A DNA stretch of 64,000 nt, from positions 3,410,001 to 3,474,000 of the forward strand of contig OZ251509.1 in NCBI GenBank assembly GCA_965242855.1, in the 5' to 3' direction. Below, one piece after another: positions 10,284 to 19,097 of this stretch; the first letter of the stretch is position 1; every line of letters begins with the position of its first letter. Below the pieces are notes generated by a model. That model did not search any database and had not been told where the DNA came from. It worked only from the letters and a program-made list of their open reading frames with translations. The DNA is from WTGU01 sp965242855 (GTDB lineage: Bacteria; Pseudomonadota; Alphaproteobacteria; UBA828). The position numbers and the translations under genes were made by a program.

Positions 10284-11210
10284 AGCGTCACTTCCACGCA
10301 TTCAACCGAGCATACGTGTAGCTGTGTCTGTCACTCAACGGCCTGTATTCGCTGCTCATGCCAGACTCCTGCAGAGCACGCCAGAGTCTTTCACAACTAT
10401 CACGAAACGCTTGACGTCGTCCATCCGAGAAATAGGCGTCGGCAGCTATAACAGTACATGATCTGAACGGGGACAAACTCCAAATTATTCCGGAAAGTTC
10501 GCGCATCGCTCGAAGGTCATTTTTGATCTGGATCAGAACATGACCAAACGTAACGATTATATCATGGTTGGAAAAATTTCTCAACATCAAAGCTCGTTGT
10601 AGACGGCCGACCTTGGAACATCCATGCCAGCCATACCGAGTGGATCGTCCGTCGCGGAAATAATCATGGAAAATGTTCGATAACTGAATCATGCTCTTTG
10701 CATGATCGTATCCTGCTATCTCGACATTTCCTTCTTTTACCGAAAGATCAGACATGTAATCCTGAACAACCCATGAGAACAGGCCCGGACCGCATCCTAA
10801 ATCCATACATAATATCGTTCTATTTACCGGATCGTAGTGGAGATCGCGCATAGCCTTACATAATACCTCGCGATAATAGTCATATCGGAAATGTGGGCGC
10901 TCGTGTCTGACGACGTATCGCCCCGTATATCCGATCGCTTTCTTGAGCGAAACGTTCGAGTCTATTTTCCACCCCGAGCTCTCTTCGCCATATCTGCCTC
11001 TTATGGTCTCGAAGGCTTGGATGTATTGGTCGCGTATCGACATTCCGTTCCAGGAGTCGTTGGTGGTTCCAGCCTCGGGGCGGCGCGATGCCCCAGGCGA
11101 CCAGTTTAGACCCTTTACACGATGAAGAACAGGCGGCCGGAGCTCCGACCGCTCGTCCGCCGCGGCGAGATTTGCTAGTCTCCGAGAGCACGCAAGCATG
11201 GGAGGCGCGG
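10284..11210 (-). other. low-GC island (methyltransferase plus divergent promoter)
   Basis: From about 10150 to 11100 the base composition drops clearly below the surrounding GC-rich sequence. It contains the methyltransferase gene, the beginning of the AlkB gene and 167 bases between the methyltransferase and hydantoinase starts. No integrase, tRNA or direct repeat was seen at its edges. Confidence 0.6.
10288..11043 (-). CDS. class I SAM-dependent methyltransferase, low-GC, unknown target
   Basis: This predicted 251-residue methyltransferase has SAM-binding motif I, CMDLGCGPGLFSWV, near residue 78 and an acidic motif II (EIAGYDHAKSM) about 30 residues later. The N-terminal 70 residues (basic and aromatic) and the C-terminal third do not suggest a known target. 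The ATG at 11043 was chosen because upstream in-frame sequence is low-complexity and lies in the divergent promoter region. The gene is visibly AT-richer than its neighbours and uses codons rare in the rest of the window, which points to horizontal acquisition. It is immediately followed by the AlkB-like gene, so the pair may add and remove or jointly modify methyl groups. That pairing role is speculative. Confidence 0.7.
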   Translation of the reverse strand: MSIRDQYIQAFETIRGRYGEESSGWKIDSNVSLKKAIGYTGRYVVRHERPHFRYDYYREVLCKAMRDLHYDPVNRTILCMDLGCGPGLFSWVVQDYMSDLSVKEGNVEIAGYDHAKSMIQLSNIFHDYFRDGRSTRYGWHGCSKVGRLQRALMLRNFSNHDIIVTFGHVLIQIKNDLRAMRELSGIIWSLSPFRSCTVIAADAYFSDGRRQAFRDSCERLWRALQESGMSSEYRPLSDRHSYTYARLNAWK

Positions 11211-12677
11211 ATGGTGCTGGTGGTCAGGGGCGGGACGGTGGTCACCGCCGAGGAGTCGAAGCGGGCGGACGTGCTCTGCGCCGACGGCGCGATCCAGGCG
11301 GTGGGCGAGGGGCTCGAGGCGCCTTCGGGCGCCCGGGTGGTCGACGCCGGCGGCGCCCTGGTGATGCCGGGCGGGATCGACCCGCACACCCATATGGAAC
11401 TGCCCTTCATGGGGACGGTGACCACCGACGACTTCTTCACCGGCCCGGCGGCGGCGTTGGCCGGCGGCACCACCATGATCATCGACTTCGTGATCCCCGA
11501 TCCCGCGCAGCGCCCGCTGGAGGCTTGGCGCGACTGGACGCAGCGCGCCGCCAAGGCGCCTTCCGATTATTCCTTCCACGTCGCCGTCACCAACTGGAAC
11601 GAGCAGGTCGCCGACGACATGGGCACGCTGGCGCGCGAGCACGGGGTCAACAGCTTCAAGCACTTCATGGCCTACAAGGGCGCGATCATGCTGGACGACG
11701 AGAAGCTCCTCGCGAGCTTCGCCCGCTGCCAGGAGCTCGGCGCGCTCTGCACCGTCCACGCCGAGAACGGCGAGCTGGTCTGGCATCTCCAGCGCGCGCT
11801 GCGCGCCCGCGGCGTCACCGGGCCCGAGGGCCATCCGCAATCGCGCCCGCCGGAGGTCGAAGGCGAAGCGGCGAACCGGGCGATCCGCATCGCGCAAGTG
11901 CTGAACGCGCCGATCTACATCGTCCATGTCTCCTGCGAGGAAGCCCTGGAAGCGGTGACGCGGGCGCGGCTGGAGGGCCAGCGGGTGTTCGGCGAATGCC
12001 TCGTGCAGCATCTCGTGATCGACGAATCGGTTTACTACCAGGCGAACGACGAAGCCGCCCGCGCCTACGTGATGAGCCCGCCCTTCCGCCCCGCGCACCA
12101 TCAGGAGGCGCTCTGGCGCGGGCTCCAGTCCGGCAACCTCCAGACCACCGCGACCGACCATTGCGCCTTCTGCGCGCCGCAGAAGGCCATGGGCAAGGAC
12201 GACTTCACGAAAATCCCGAACGGCACCAGCGGAGTCGAGGATCGCATGTCGGTGCTCTGGCACCATGGCGTGGGCGGCGGACGCCTGACCCCGAGCGAGT
12301 TCGTCGCGCTGACTTCGGCGAACGCCGCACGCATCTTCAACGTCTATCCGCGCAAGGGGGCGATCCAACCCGGCGCCGACGCCGACGTCGTGGTCTGGGA
12401 CCCGGCGGGAACCCGCACCATCTCGGCCCGGACGCACCACCAGAACGTCGATTTCAACATCTTCGAGGGCATGGAGATCACGGGCCGGGCGGCGGCCACG
12501 ATCAGCCGCGGGCGCTTGGTGTGGGACGGTTCCGACCTCGCGGTCGAGGAGGGCGCCGGCCGCTACGTGGACCGCCCGATCTTCCCGCCGATGTTCGACG
12601 CGGTGAAGCGGATGCGGGCGCTGAAGACGGCGCGACGCGGCGCCACACCGCCTCAGGGAGAGAGAAAGGAGGCCTGA
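11211..12677 (+). CDS. hydA: dihydropyrimidinase / D-hydantoinase
   Basis: This 488-residue cyclic amidohydrolase hydrolyses the ring of 5,6-dihydropyrimidines or hydantoins to N-carbamoyl amino acids. Binuclear metal ligands are visible: H59 and H61 in GGIDPHTHMELPF, the carboxylated Lys in NSFKHFMAYKG, the His in IVHVSCEEA and the Asp in TTATDHCAFC. The family length (about 460-490) fits. The ATG at 11211 sits behind GGGAGG and matches family N-termini; the longer upstream frame is not supported. It is followed after 1 base by a cupin gene. With the racemase and PxpBC nearby, it could belong to a hydantoin or pyrimidine salvage set, but no N-carbamoylase is visible. Confidence 0.92.
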   Translation: MVLVVRGGTVVTAEESKRADVLCADGAIQAVGEGLEAPSGARVVDAGGALVMPGGIDPHTHMELPFMGTVTTDDFFTGPAAALAGGTTMIIDFVIPDPAQRPLEAWRDWTQRAAKAPSDYSFHVAVTNWNEQVADDMGTLAREHGVNSFKHFMAYKGAIMLDDEKLLASFARCQELGALCTVHAENGELVWHLQRALRARGVTGPEGHPQSRPPEVEGEAANRAIRIAQVLNAPIYIVHVSCEEALEAVTRARLEGQRVFGECLVQHLVIDESVYYQANDEAARAYVMSPPFRPAHHQEALWRGLQSGNLQTTATDHCAFCAPQKAMGKDDFTKIPNGTSGVEDRMSVLWHHGVGGGRLTPSEFVALTSANAARIFNVYPRKGAIQPGADADVVVWDPAGTRTISARTHHQNVDFNIFEGMEITGRAAATISRGRLVWDGSDLAVEEGAGRYVDRPIFPPMFDAVKRMRALKTARRGATPPQGERKEA

Positions 12678-12678
12678 T

Positions 12679-13218
12679 ATGCCCGACGACATCATCGACG
12701 CGGAGGAATTCGAGAGGACGCGCGTCGCGCGGTTCAAGGCGCTACAAGGCAGCACGACGCCGATGCTGGACGCCGTGATTCCCGGCTGCGAGCGCGAGAT
12801 CTACCAGATCATCGGCCGCGGCGTCGGCGAGGACGCGCGCCAGCGGCCGGCGATCACGGACAATCGCGACTTCAACGTTTCCGTAGTGCGCTGCGCGCCG
12901 GGCAAGGGCACGCTGCACCACGACCACGAGACGAACGAGGTCTTCATGCCGCTCAAGGGCCGGTGGAAAATCTTCTGGGGCGCCGACGAAGACAGTCGCT
13001 GCGTCCACCTCGACCCGTGGGACGTGGCCTCCTGCCCGCCCCACGTGATGCGCGGCTTCCGCAACGTCGGCGACGAGGAGGGCCTGCTCTTCGTCATCGT
13101 CGGCGCCACCGACCCGGGCCGCGTGCGCTGGCGCGACGACGTGCTCGAAGAGGCCGAGCGGCGCGGCCACAAACTGACGGAAGACGGCACCGTCAAGACG
13201 CCCGCGGCCGCCGAATAG
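12679..13218 (+). CDS. cupin domain-containing protein
   Basis: This 179-residue cytoplasmic protein carries a single cupin barrel. The metal-binding motif 1 is HHDHETNEVFMPLKGRW near residue 75, with two His and a Glu, and a second cupin strand PPHVMRGFRNVG near 115 supplies another His. The start ATG at 12679 has an AAAGGAGG ribosome-binding site inside the end of the hydantoinase gene, so the two genes are co-translated. It may be a small isomerase, ureidoglycolate-like enzyme or sensor acting on the hydantoinase pathway; nothing in the sequence decides which. Confidence 0.85.
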   Translation: MPDDIIDAEEFERTRVARFKALQGSTTPMLDAVIPGCEREIYQIIGRGVGEDARQRPAITDNRDFNVSVVRCAPGKGTLHHDHETNEVFMPLKGRWKIFWGADEDSRCVHLDPWDVASCPPHVMRGFRNVGDEEGLLFVIVGATDPGRVRWRDDVLEEAERRGHKLTEDGTVKTPAAAE

Positions 13219-13246
13219 CCCGTCCGCCCCCGGGCCGGAGGGGCAC

Positions 13247-14119
13247 GTGGCGGAGGAAGCACTCACCGTCGTCGTCGAGCTCGCGGTCCTGGCCGCCGTT
13301 TTCACCGTCGTCGAGAGGCTCTTTCGCGGCGTGAAGGCGCCGGACTGGTTCCGGCGGCCGGATCTGAAAACCGATCTCGGCTATTTCCTTCTCACGTCCG
13401 TCACGTCCCGAGGGTTCGAGGCGGCGGTCGTTCTCGCCGTCGTGGCCCCCGTCGCGCTATTGGGCGGGGCGTCGCTGGCGGAGCTCGACCGCTGGCTCGC
13501 CGACGGCGGCGCGGGGCTGGCCCCGGACGTCGTGCGCGAGGCGGTCTCCTCGCTCCCGCTCGCCGCGCAGATCGTCGTCGGGCTCCTCGTGGCGGATTTC
13601 CTGTTCTACTGGGGGCACCGGCTGTTCCATCGCAAACCCCTCTGGTATCTCCACGCGGTCCACCACAGCCCGCCGACTTTGGACTGGTTGTCGGCCGTAC
13701 GCTCGCACCCCATCGACGACGCGGTCATGGCCGTGATCCAAACGGTCCCGCTCCTGTTCCTGGGTTTCGACCCGGCGGTGTTCGCCACCGTGACACCGAT
13801 CATCGCCGTCTGGTCCGTGTTCTCGCACGCGAACCTTACTTGGGACCTGGGGCCGCTGAAATACGCGATCCTGACGCCGCGCTTCCATCGCTGGCACCAC
13901 ACCTCCGAGGAAGAGGGGATCGACAAGAACTTCGCGGGGCTGTTCCCGATTTACGACATCGTCTTCGGGACATGGTACATGCCGGCTTCGGTGCCGGCTC
14001 GGTTCGGTGCCGGCGAAACCCCGGTTCCAGCGGGCCTCTGGCGGCAGGTCCTCTACCCGTTCCGCCAACCGAAGCCCGGCGACCCCTTGGCCCGCGACGT
14101 GGTACGGGCCGCCGCCTGA
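13247..14119 (+). CDS. sterol desaturase / fatty acid hydroxylase family protein
   Basis: This 290-residue integral membrane di-iron oxygenase belongs to the fatty acid hydroxylase superfamily. Histidine boxes that bind the iron pair are visible: HRLFH near residue 124, HAVHHSP near 135 and HRWHHTSEE near 217, with a further His in SHANLTWD. Hydrophobic segments flank them (for example VVLAVVAPVALLGG). It starts at a GTG at 13247, 28 bases after the cupin gene. The product may hydroxylate a lipid or carotenoid. No sterol or hopanoid genes are nearby to narrow the substrate. Confidence 0.9.
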   Translation: MAEEALTVVVELAVLAAVFTVVERLFRGVKAPDWFRRPDLKTDLGYFLLTSVTSRGFEAAVVLAVVAPVALLGGASLAELDRWLADGGAGLAPDVVREAVSSLPLAAQIVVGLLVADFLFYWGHRLFHRKPLWYLHAVHHSPPTLDWLSAVRSHPIDDAVMAVIQTVPLLFLGFDPAVFATVTPIIAVWSVFSHANLTWDLGPLKYAILTPRFHRWHHTSEEEGIDKNFAGLFPIYDIVFGTWYMPASVPARFGAGETPVPAGLWRQVLYPFRQPKPGDPLARDVVRAAA

Positions 14120-14211
14120 ATCCGACCCGCAGGCGAGCTCCTTTCCCACCCTCCGATTATTGTACGTCGCGGGCGATATGGAGCGGAAAACCGGGCGGCG
14201 CTCTCGCCGAG

Positions 14212-15189
14212 TCAGGGGACCAGGATCGTCGAGCCCGTGGTCTTGCGGCCTTCGAGGTCGCGGTGGGCCTGGGCGGCGTCCGCCAGCGGGTAGGTCTGGT
14301 GTATCTCGATGCGCACGGCGCCCGAGCGCACGACCTCGAACAAGGCGGCGGCCGAAGCGTCGAGCGTCGCCCTCGTGGCGTTGTAACCGAAGAGCGTGGG
14401 GCGGGTGATGAAGGCGCTCTTCGGCGCGAGCCGAGCCAGATCGAAGCCGGTGATGGGGCCCGAGGCGTTACCGAAGCTCGCCAGCACGCCCCGTGGCGCC
14501 AGGGAGGCGAGCGAACCGTCGAGGGTGTCGCGGCCGATCGAATCGTAAACCACGGGTACCCCCCGGCCATCGGTGATTTCCATGACCCGCGCGGCGAAGT
14601 CCTCCGTCCGGTAGTTGATGGGATGGTCGCAGCCGTGGGCGCGGGCGAGCGCCGCCTTCTCGTCGGAGCCGACGGTGCCGATCACCGTGGCGCCGAGATA
14701 TTTCAGCCACTGGCACTGGATCAGCCCGACCCCGCCGGCCGCGGCGTGGACGAGGACGGTCTCGCCGGCCCTCACCTCGTAGGTGCGGCGCACCAGGTAT
14801 TCGACCGTCATGCCCTGGAGCATCATCGCCGCGCCCTGCTCGAAGCCGATGTCGCCGGGGAGCCTCACCAGGGAGGCGGCCGGCATCGTCCGCGCCTCGG
14901 CGTAACCGCCCGGCGGCGGCGGGCTGGCATAGGCGACCCGATCGCCGGCGGCGACCTCGTGCACGCCGGGGCCGACCGCCTCGACCGTGCCGGCGCCCTC
15001 CATGCCGATGGTCCAGGGCAGAGACGGCACCGGATAGAGGCCGGTGCGGTGATAGACGTCGATGTAGTTGACGCCGATCGCCGCGTGCCGGACCACGGCC
15101 TCGCCGGGGCCCGGATCGGGCAACGGAACCTCCTCGTAGCGCAGGACCTCCGGCCCACCGGCCTCGTGCATCCGCACCGCCTTGACCAT
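14212..15189 (-). CDS. qor: NADPH:quinone oxidoreductase, zinc-independent MDR
   Basis: This 325-residue QOR-type medium-chain reductase lacks the zinc ligands of alcohol dehydrogenases. It reduces quinones or enals with NADPH in the cytoplasm. Motifs include GVNYIDVYHRTGLYP near residue 38, GMEGAGTVEAVG, and the AAAGGVGLIQCQWLK nucleotide site near 149, all typical of E. coli QorA. The ATG at 15189 follows GGGAGGGAG. It is the downstream member of a minus-strand set with ogt (27-base gap), and it converges with the hydroxylase gene. Confidence 0.92.
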   Translation of the reverse strand: MVKAVRMHEAGGPEVLRYEEVPLPDPGPGEAVVRHAAIGVNYIDVYHRTGLYPVPSLPWTIGMEGAGTVEAVGPGVHEVAAGDRVAYASPPPPGGYAEARTMPAASLVRLPGDIGFEQGAAMMLQGMTVEYLVRRTYEVRAGETVLVHAAAGGVGLIQCQWLKYLGATVIGTVGSDEKAALARAHGCDHPINYRTEDFAARVMEITDGRGVPVVYDSIGRDTLDGSLASLAPRGVLASFGNASGPITGFDLARLAPKSAFITRPTLFGYNATRATLDASAAALFEVVRSGAVRIEIHQTYPLADAAQAHRDLEGRKTTGSTILVP

Positions 15190-15216
15190 GACTCTCCCTC
15201 CCTTCGGGCGCGGCCG

Positions 15217-15681
15217 CTAACCCGCAGCCTCGTGTTCGAGCAGGCGGCGCTTGGTATCACACCCTTCACCGCCGGAGAACCCGCCGAGCCCGCCGCCCGC
15301 CGCGACCACCCGGTGGCAGGGGACGATGATGGGAATCGGGTTGGCCGCACAGGCGCCGCCGACCGCGCGCGGCGCCGTGCCGAGGGCGCGGGCGACCGCG
15401 CCGTAGCTCCGGGTGCGGCCCCAGGGAATGGTCCGCAAGGCCTGCCAGACCCGCCGGTGGAAGGGCGTCCCCGCCGGGGCCAGCAGCAGGTCGAAGGCGT
15501 GGCGGGCGCCGGCGAAATACTCGTCCAGCTGGCGCGCGGCCTCGTCCAGCACGCCGCCGGCCGGCCCCCAGCGCGCCGAGCCACCGAAGCGAAGCGCGAC
15601 GATCGCGCCGTCCCGGGCGGCGATGGTCAGCGGTCCGAGCGGGCTCTCGACCGTGCGGCAATCGGCGGCCACCGGGCTCAT
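15217..15681 (-). CDS. ogt: methylated-DNA--protein-cysteine methyltransferase
   Basis: This 154-residue suicide repair protein transfers the alkyl group from O6-alkylguanine in DNA to its own cysteine. The acceptor is C122 in the motif PCHRV, preceded by the conserved Asn in CAANPIPII. The helix-turn-helix recognition region RSYGAVARALG lies near residue 91. The ATG at 15681 overlaps the stop of the upstream DUF255 gene by 4 bases, so the two are co-translated. An in-frame start further upstream would add a low-complexity Arg-rich stretch antisense to that gene and was rejected. Confidence 0.94.
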   Translation of the reverse strand: MSPVAADCRTVESPLGPLTIAARDGAIVALRFGGSARWGPAGGVLDEAARQLDEYFAGARHAFDLLLAPAGTPFHRRVWQALRTIPWGRTRSYGAVARALGTAPRAVGGACAANPIPIIVPCHRVVAAGGGLGGFSGGEGCDTKRRLLEHEAAG

Positions 15682-17717
15682 CCGCCCGCGCCCTCCGCGC
15701 AAGCGTCGGCCAGAGCGGCGCGCAGCCGCGCGGCGTCGGTGTGGGGGAGCGAGCAGACGGGGCCGACGCACACATAGGCGGCGGGTCGTCCCTCATGAAG
15801 GCCCTTGCCCGCGGCGGGATGGCCCGCCGGCAGCGCGGCGTCGGGCTCGAGCACGCTCAGCACGCGGTTGGGGAGGCTCGTCGCGAAGACGGCCGCCACC
15901 AGCGCCCGGGTCGCCGCCTCCTGGCGCGGGCCGCGCACCACGATCTGGATGGCGCGGCGCAGCAGCTCGCTGCCGTTCGCGAGGGTCGCGAGCGGTGCGA
16001 AATTGCTTTCCAGCGCGCCGGAAAACGCCGTCACCAGGGCCTCGGCGCGCTCCCGGAAGGCGTCCTCGCCCGTCAAATGGTAGAGCCGCACCAGCACGCC
16101 TACCATCGTGCCGTTGCCCGCCGGGGTCGCCGCATCGTGAGCCGTCTTGGCGCGGGCGATCGTGCTCTCCGCGTCGTCCGGCACGTAGAAATAACCGCCC
16201 TCGGTGGCGTCCCAGTAACGGGCGTCGAGGATCGAGACCCAGCCCCGCGCCCGCCCGACATAGGCACTCTCGCCGGTCGCCTCGGCCAAGGCCAGCGCTG
16301 CGCGCGCCATCTCCGCGTAGTCGTCGAGGAACGCGGCTTCTTTCACCTTGCCGTGGCGGGCGCAGTGGCGCAAGCGCGGGCCGTCCGCCATGGGGCCAGC
16401 GACGTAATCGAAGGCCGCGCGGGCGGCCGCCAGCCAGTCCGGCGCGTCGAAGACCATCGCGGCGTTGGCGAGGGCGGCGATCATCAGGCCGTTCCAGTCG
16501 GCGAGCACCTTGTCGTCCCAGCCCGGCCGCGGCCGGCGTTCGCGCCGCTCGAGCAAACGCGCCCGCAGCCGGGCCAGACGCGCCTCGTCGAGGGCCTCGT
16601 CCGTGCGCGGCGGAGAGAGGCGGTTGAGAATCGTCCGGCCTTCCCAGTTGCCGCCCGCCGTCACGTCGTAGACCGCCTTGAAATACGCCGACTCGGCACC
16701 GAGGACGTCGTCGATCTCGGCCTCGCTCCAGACGTAGAAACGGCCCTCCTCGCCTTCCGAGTCGGCGTCGAGGGCGCTGGCGAAGGCGCCTTCGCCGGTG
16801 CGCATCTCGCGCAACACCCAGCCGACGGTCTCCGCCGCCCGCGCGGCGAAGAGCGACTCGCTCGTGTCCTGCCAGACGTGGCACAAGAGGTCGAGTATCT
16901 GGGCGTTGTCGTACAGCATCTTCTCGAAATGCGGCGCCAACCAGCGCTCATCGGTGGAATAGCGGGCGAAGCCGCCGCCCAGATGGTCGTAAATACCGCC
17001 CAGGGCCATGCGTTCCATGGTCAGCACCACGGCCGTCTTCGTCAGTTGGGAGCCGGTACGTCGGTAGTCGCGCCAGAGCAGCTCCAGCATCCCGCACTGG
17101 GGGAATTTGGGGGCACCGCCGATACCGCCGTGGCGGCCGTCCACCTCGCGCAGGAGCGTCCGCGCCATGGTTTCCATGCGTTCGTCGGTAACCGCCGCGC
17201 CCGGCTTGCTCCGCGCGAGACCACGTAGCGCCTCGACGAGCGAGGTTTTGTTTTTATCCACCCTTTCCCGGTCACCGCGCCACGTTCGGTCGATCAAGCG
17301 CAGCACGTCCTTGAAGCCGGGACGTCCGAAGCGGGGCTCGCGGGGGAAGTAGGTGCCGCCCCAGAAGGGCGCGCCATCCGGCGTCAGGAACATGGTCAAC
17401 GGCCAGCCCCCCTGCTGGCCCGTCAGCGCCAGTGCCCGCTGGTAGATGGTGTCGAGGTCGGGGCGTTCCTCCCGATCGACCTTGACGTTGACGAAGAGCG
17501 CGTTCATGAGCGCCGCGGTCTCTTCGTCCTCGAAGCTCTCGTGGGCCATCACATGGCACCAGTGGCAGGCGGAATAGCCGACCGAGAGCAGGATCGGCTT
17601 GTCCGCCGCCTTGGCCTCGGCCAGAGCGTCCTGCCCCCAGGGCCGCCAATGCACCGGATTGTCGCGATGCTGGAGCAGGTAGGGGCTCGTTTCCGCCCCC
17701 AGGAGGTTGCCGCCCAT
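15678..17717 (-). CDS. DUF255 thioredoxin-domain protein (YyaL/SPATA20-like)
   Basis: This 679-residue protein of the YyaL/SPATA20 family has an N-terminal thioredoxin-like domain and a C-terminal six-hairpin (alpha/alpha toroid) glycosidase-like domain. The family start is clear: NLLGAETSPYLLQHRDNPVH, then SACHWCHVMAHESFED near residue 50 with a CxxC redox pair, and GGWPLTMFLTPDG. The length matches the family (about 670-700). Biochemical role is not established for the family. The ATG at 17717 is used because it matches the family N-terminus. It is followed by ogt in a 4-base overlap. Confidence 0.92.
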   Translation of the reverse strand: MGGNLLGAETSPYLLQHRDNPVHWRPWGQDALAEAKAADKPILLSVGYSACHWCHVMAHESFEDEETAALMNALFVNVKVDREERPDLDTIYQRALALTGQQGGWPLTMFLTPDGAPFWGGTYFPREPRFGRPGFKDVLRLIDRTWRGDRERVDKNKTSLVEALRGLARSKPGAAVTDERMETMARTLLREVDGRHGGIGGAPKFPQCGMLELLWRDYRRTGSQLTKTAVVLTMERMALGGIYDHLGGGFARYSTDERWLAPHFEKMLYDNAQILDLLCHVWQDTSESLFAARAAETVGWVLREMRTGEGAFASALDADSEGEEGRFYVWSEAEIDDVLGAESAYFKAVYDVTAGGNWEGRTILNRLSPPRTDEALDEARLARLRARLLERRERRPRPGWDDKVLADWNGLMIAALANAAMVFDAPDWLAAARAAFDYVAGPMADGPRLRHCARHGKVKEAAFLDDYAEMARAALALAEATGESAYVGRARGWVSILDARYWDATEGGYFYVPDDAESTIARAKTAHDAATPAGNGTMVGVLVRLYHLTGEDAFRERAEALVTAFSGALESNFAPLATLANGSELLRRAIQIVVRGPRQEAATRALVAAVFATSLPNRVLSVLEPDAALPAGHPAAGKGLHEGRPAAYVCVGPVCSLPHTDAARLRAALADACAEGAGG

Positions 17718-17863
17718 GGCCCGAGCATAGGCCGCCCGCGTCCCGGCCGCCAGCCTGCCTCGCCGCGGCGCTACCGAGGAAACGCGGGCCGGGCGCGGAG
17801 GTTATACTCTGCCGACATCGGGAGGCGCCGGGAAGCGGTCCGGGTGCCATGGAGACGCGAGCG

Positions 17864-18700
17864 ATGAGCGACGGAGGGAAGAACGGCCGGCTCGTCCTCC
17901 ACCCCCGTGTCTCCGGAAAGCTCGCCGAGACCGTGCACCTGCGCGGCACGCTGGCCGTTCTCCTCGAGGAAATCGACTCCCTTCTGTCCTGGAAGCGTGA
18001 CGCGATTCTGGCGCGTTACGCGCGGGACATCGGCCATCTGGAGCACGCGCTCTATCGCCTGGAAGCGGCGGTTGCGGAGCTACGGTACCGCGTCGCGTTC
18101 CTCCAGGCGGCGATCAACCGCGGTGAGGCGGTGACTGCGGCGCGCATGACTGTCCTCGACGGCAAGGTCGCCGCCGAGTTCGAGAAAACCAGGCGGGAGA
18201 TCGAACGCCGCGAGGACGATCTGCGCAAGGCCGAACGCTACCTGGACGGCCCGACTCTGTCGCCGGAAGACGCGCGCGAATTGAAGGCCCTCTACCGCCG
18301 GCTCTGCAAGACGTACCATCCCGACGTCGGCGGGAACGAGTCCGGGTCCCAGCGACAGCGCTGGGCCCTGTTGCAGCGTGCCTACCGCGCGGGCGACCTC
18401 GCCCTCTTGCAAGCGCTGGCGGAACAGGCCGACGACCCGGACCGGGAGCCGCCCGGAACGCCGGAGGCCCTCGACGCGGAAATCGAACGGTTGCGATCCC
18501 GGATCGCGGCGGAAAGGGACCGCGTCGCCAGGATAGTGTCCTCGCCGCCTTTCTCCTACGAGGAGAAATTGCGGGACCGGGACTGGGTTTCCGCGAAACA
18601 GCAGGAGTTGAAACAGGCGATCGCCGCCAACGAAGTCAGAAGAGACCGGTTTCAGGAACTGTACGACACGCTGCGCCCGTCTTCCGCCACGGTGCATTGA
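17864..18700 (+). CDS. coiled-coil protein with J-domain-like segment
   Basis: This protein of about 278 residues has a J-domain-like core. The HPD tripeptide is in RRLCKTYHPDVGGNE near residue 148, preceded by a positively charged helix and followed by a helix with WALLQRAYRAGD. Long, charged helices predicted to be coiled coil flank it on both sides (residues about 60-125 and 200-265). I chose the ATG at 17864, 8 bases after GGAGA; the ATG at 17849 is the alternative. It is separated by one base from a HIRAN-domain gene, so they form an operon. A function as a co-chaperone for a DnaK-type partner is possible but unproven. Confidence 0.72.
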   Translation: MSDGGKNGRLVLHPRVSGKLAETVHLRGTLAVLLEEIDSLLSWKRDAILARYARDIGHLEHALYRLEAAVAELRYRVAFLQAAINRGEAVTAARMTVLDGKVAAEFEKTRREIERREDDLRKAERYLDGPTLSPEDARELKALYRRLCKTYHPDVGGNESGSQRQRWALLQRAYRAGDLALLQALAEQADDPDREPPGTPEALDAEIERLRSRIAAERDRVARIVSSPPFSYEEKLRDRDWVSAKQQELKQAIAANEVRRDRFQELYDTLRPSSATVH

Positions 18701-18701
18701 C

Positions 18702-19097
18702 GTGGGCGGCGCCCTTCAAAAACAAGATCTCGTCCAGCAGCTTCTCCGGAAGAGCGTCGCCGGCCAGCCTGTGCGGATTCCGTTCGCGCGCGACATCATG
18801 CTCGCCTCTATGCACATCGCCGGCACGGCCTATTACGAGGCAGAAGGCGTGGCCCACCGGCTGCGCACCGGCGAGCGCCTCGCGCTGCGCCGGGAACCCG
18901 GCAATGCCCACGACGGTCTCGCCGTCGAGGTTCTGGGGCCGGAAGGGCACAAGCTGGGCTACCTTCCCCGCAGCTGCAATGAGATTCCCGCACGGCTGAT
19001 GGACGCCGGAAAGCGGCTCTTCCTGCGTCTGGAGTCCGTCGAAAAATGCGGCGCGTGGCTGAAGATCGAGGTCACGCTCTATATGGAAGACGTCTGA
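18702..19097 (+). CDS. HIRAN domain protein
   Basis: This 131-residue protein consists mostly of a HIRAN domain, a fold that in eukaryotic HLTF binds 3'-ends of single-stranded DNA and in bacteria occurs alone or fused to nucleases. The recognisable part is REPGNAHDGLAVEVLG followed by GHKLGYLPR. The start is a GTG at 18702, one base after the J-like gene stop. Its 3' end overlaps the convergent MFS gene by 19 bases. The pairing with a J-like coiled-coil protein suggests one functional unit, possibly DNA-related. The HIRAN assignment is from motif recognition only. Confidence 0.75.
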   Translation: MGGALQKQDLVQQLLRKSVAGQPVRIPFARDIMLASMHIAGTAYYEAEGVAHRLRTGERLALRREPGNAHDGLAVEVLGPEGHKLGYLPRSCNEIPARLMDAGKRLFLRLESVEKCGAWLKIEVTLYMEDV

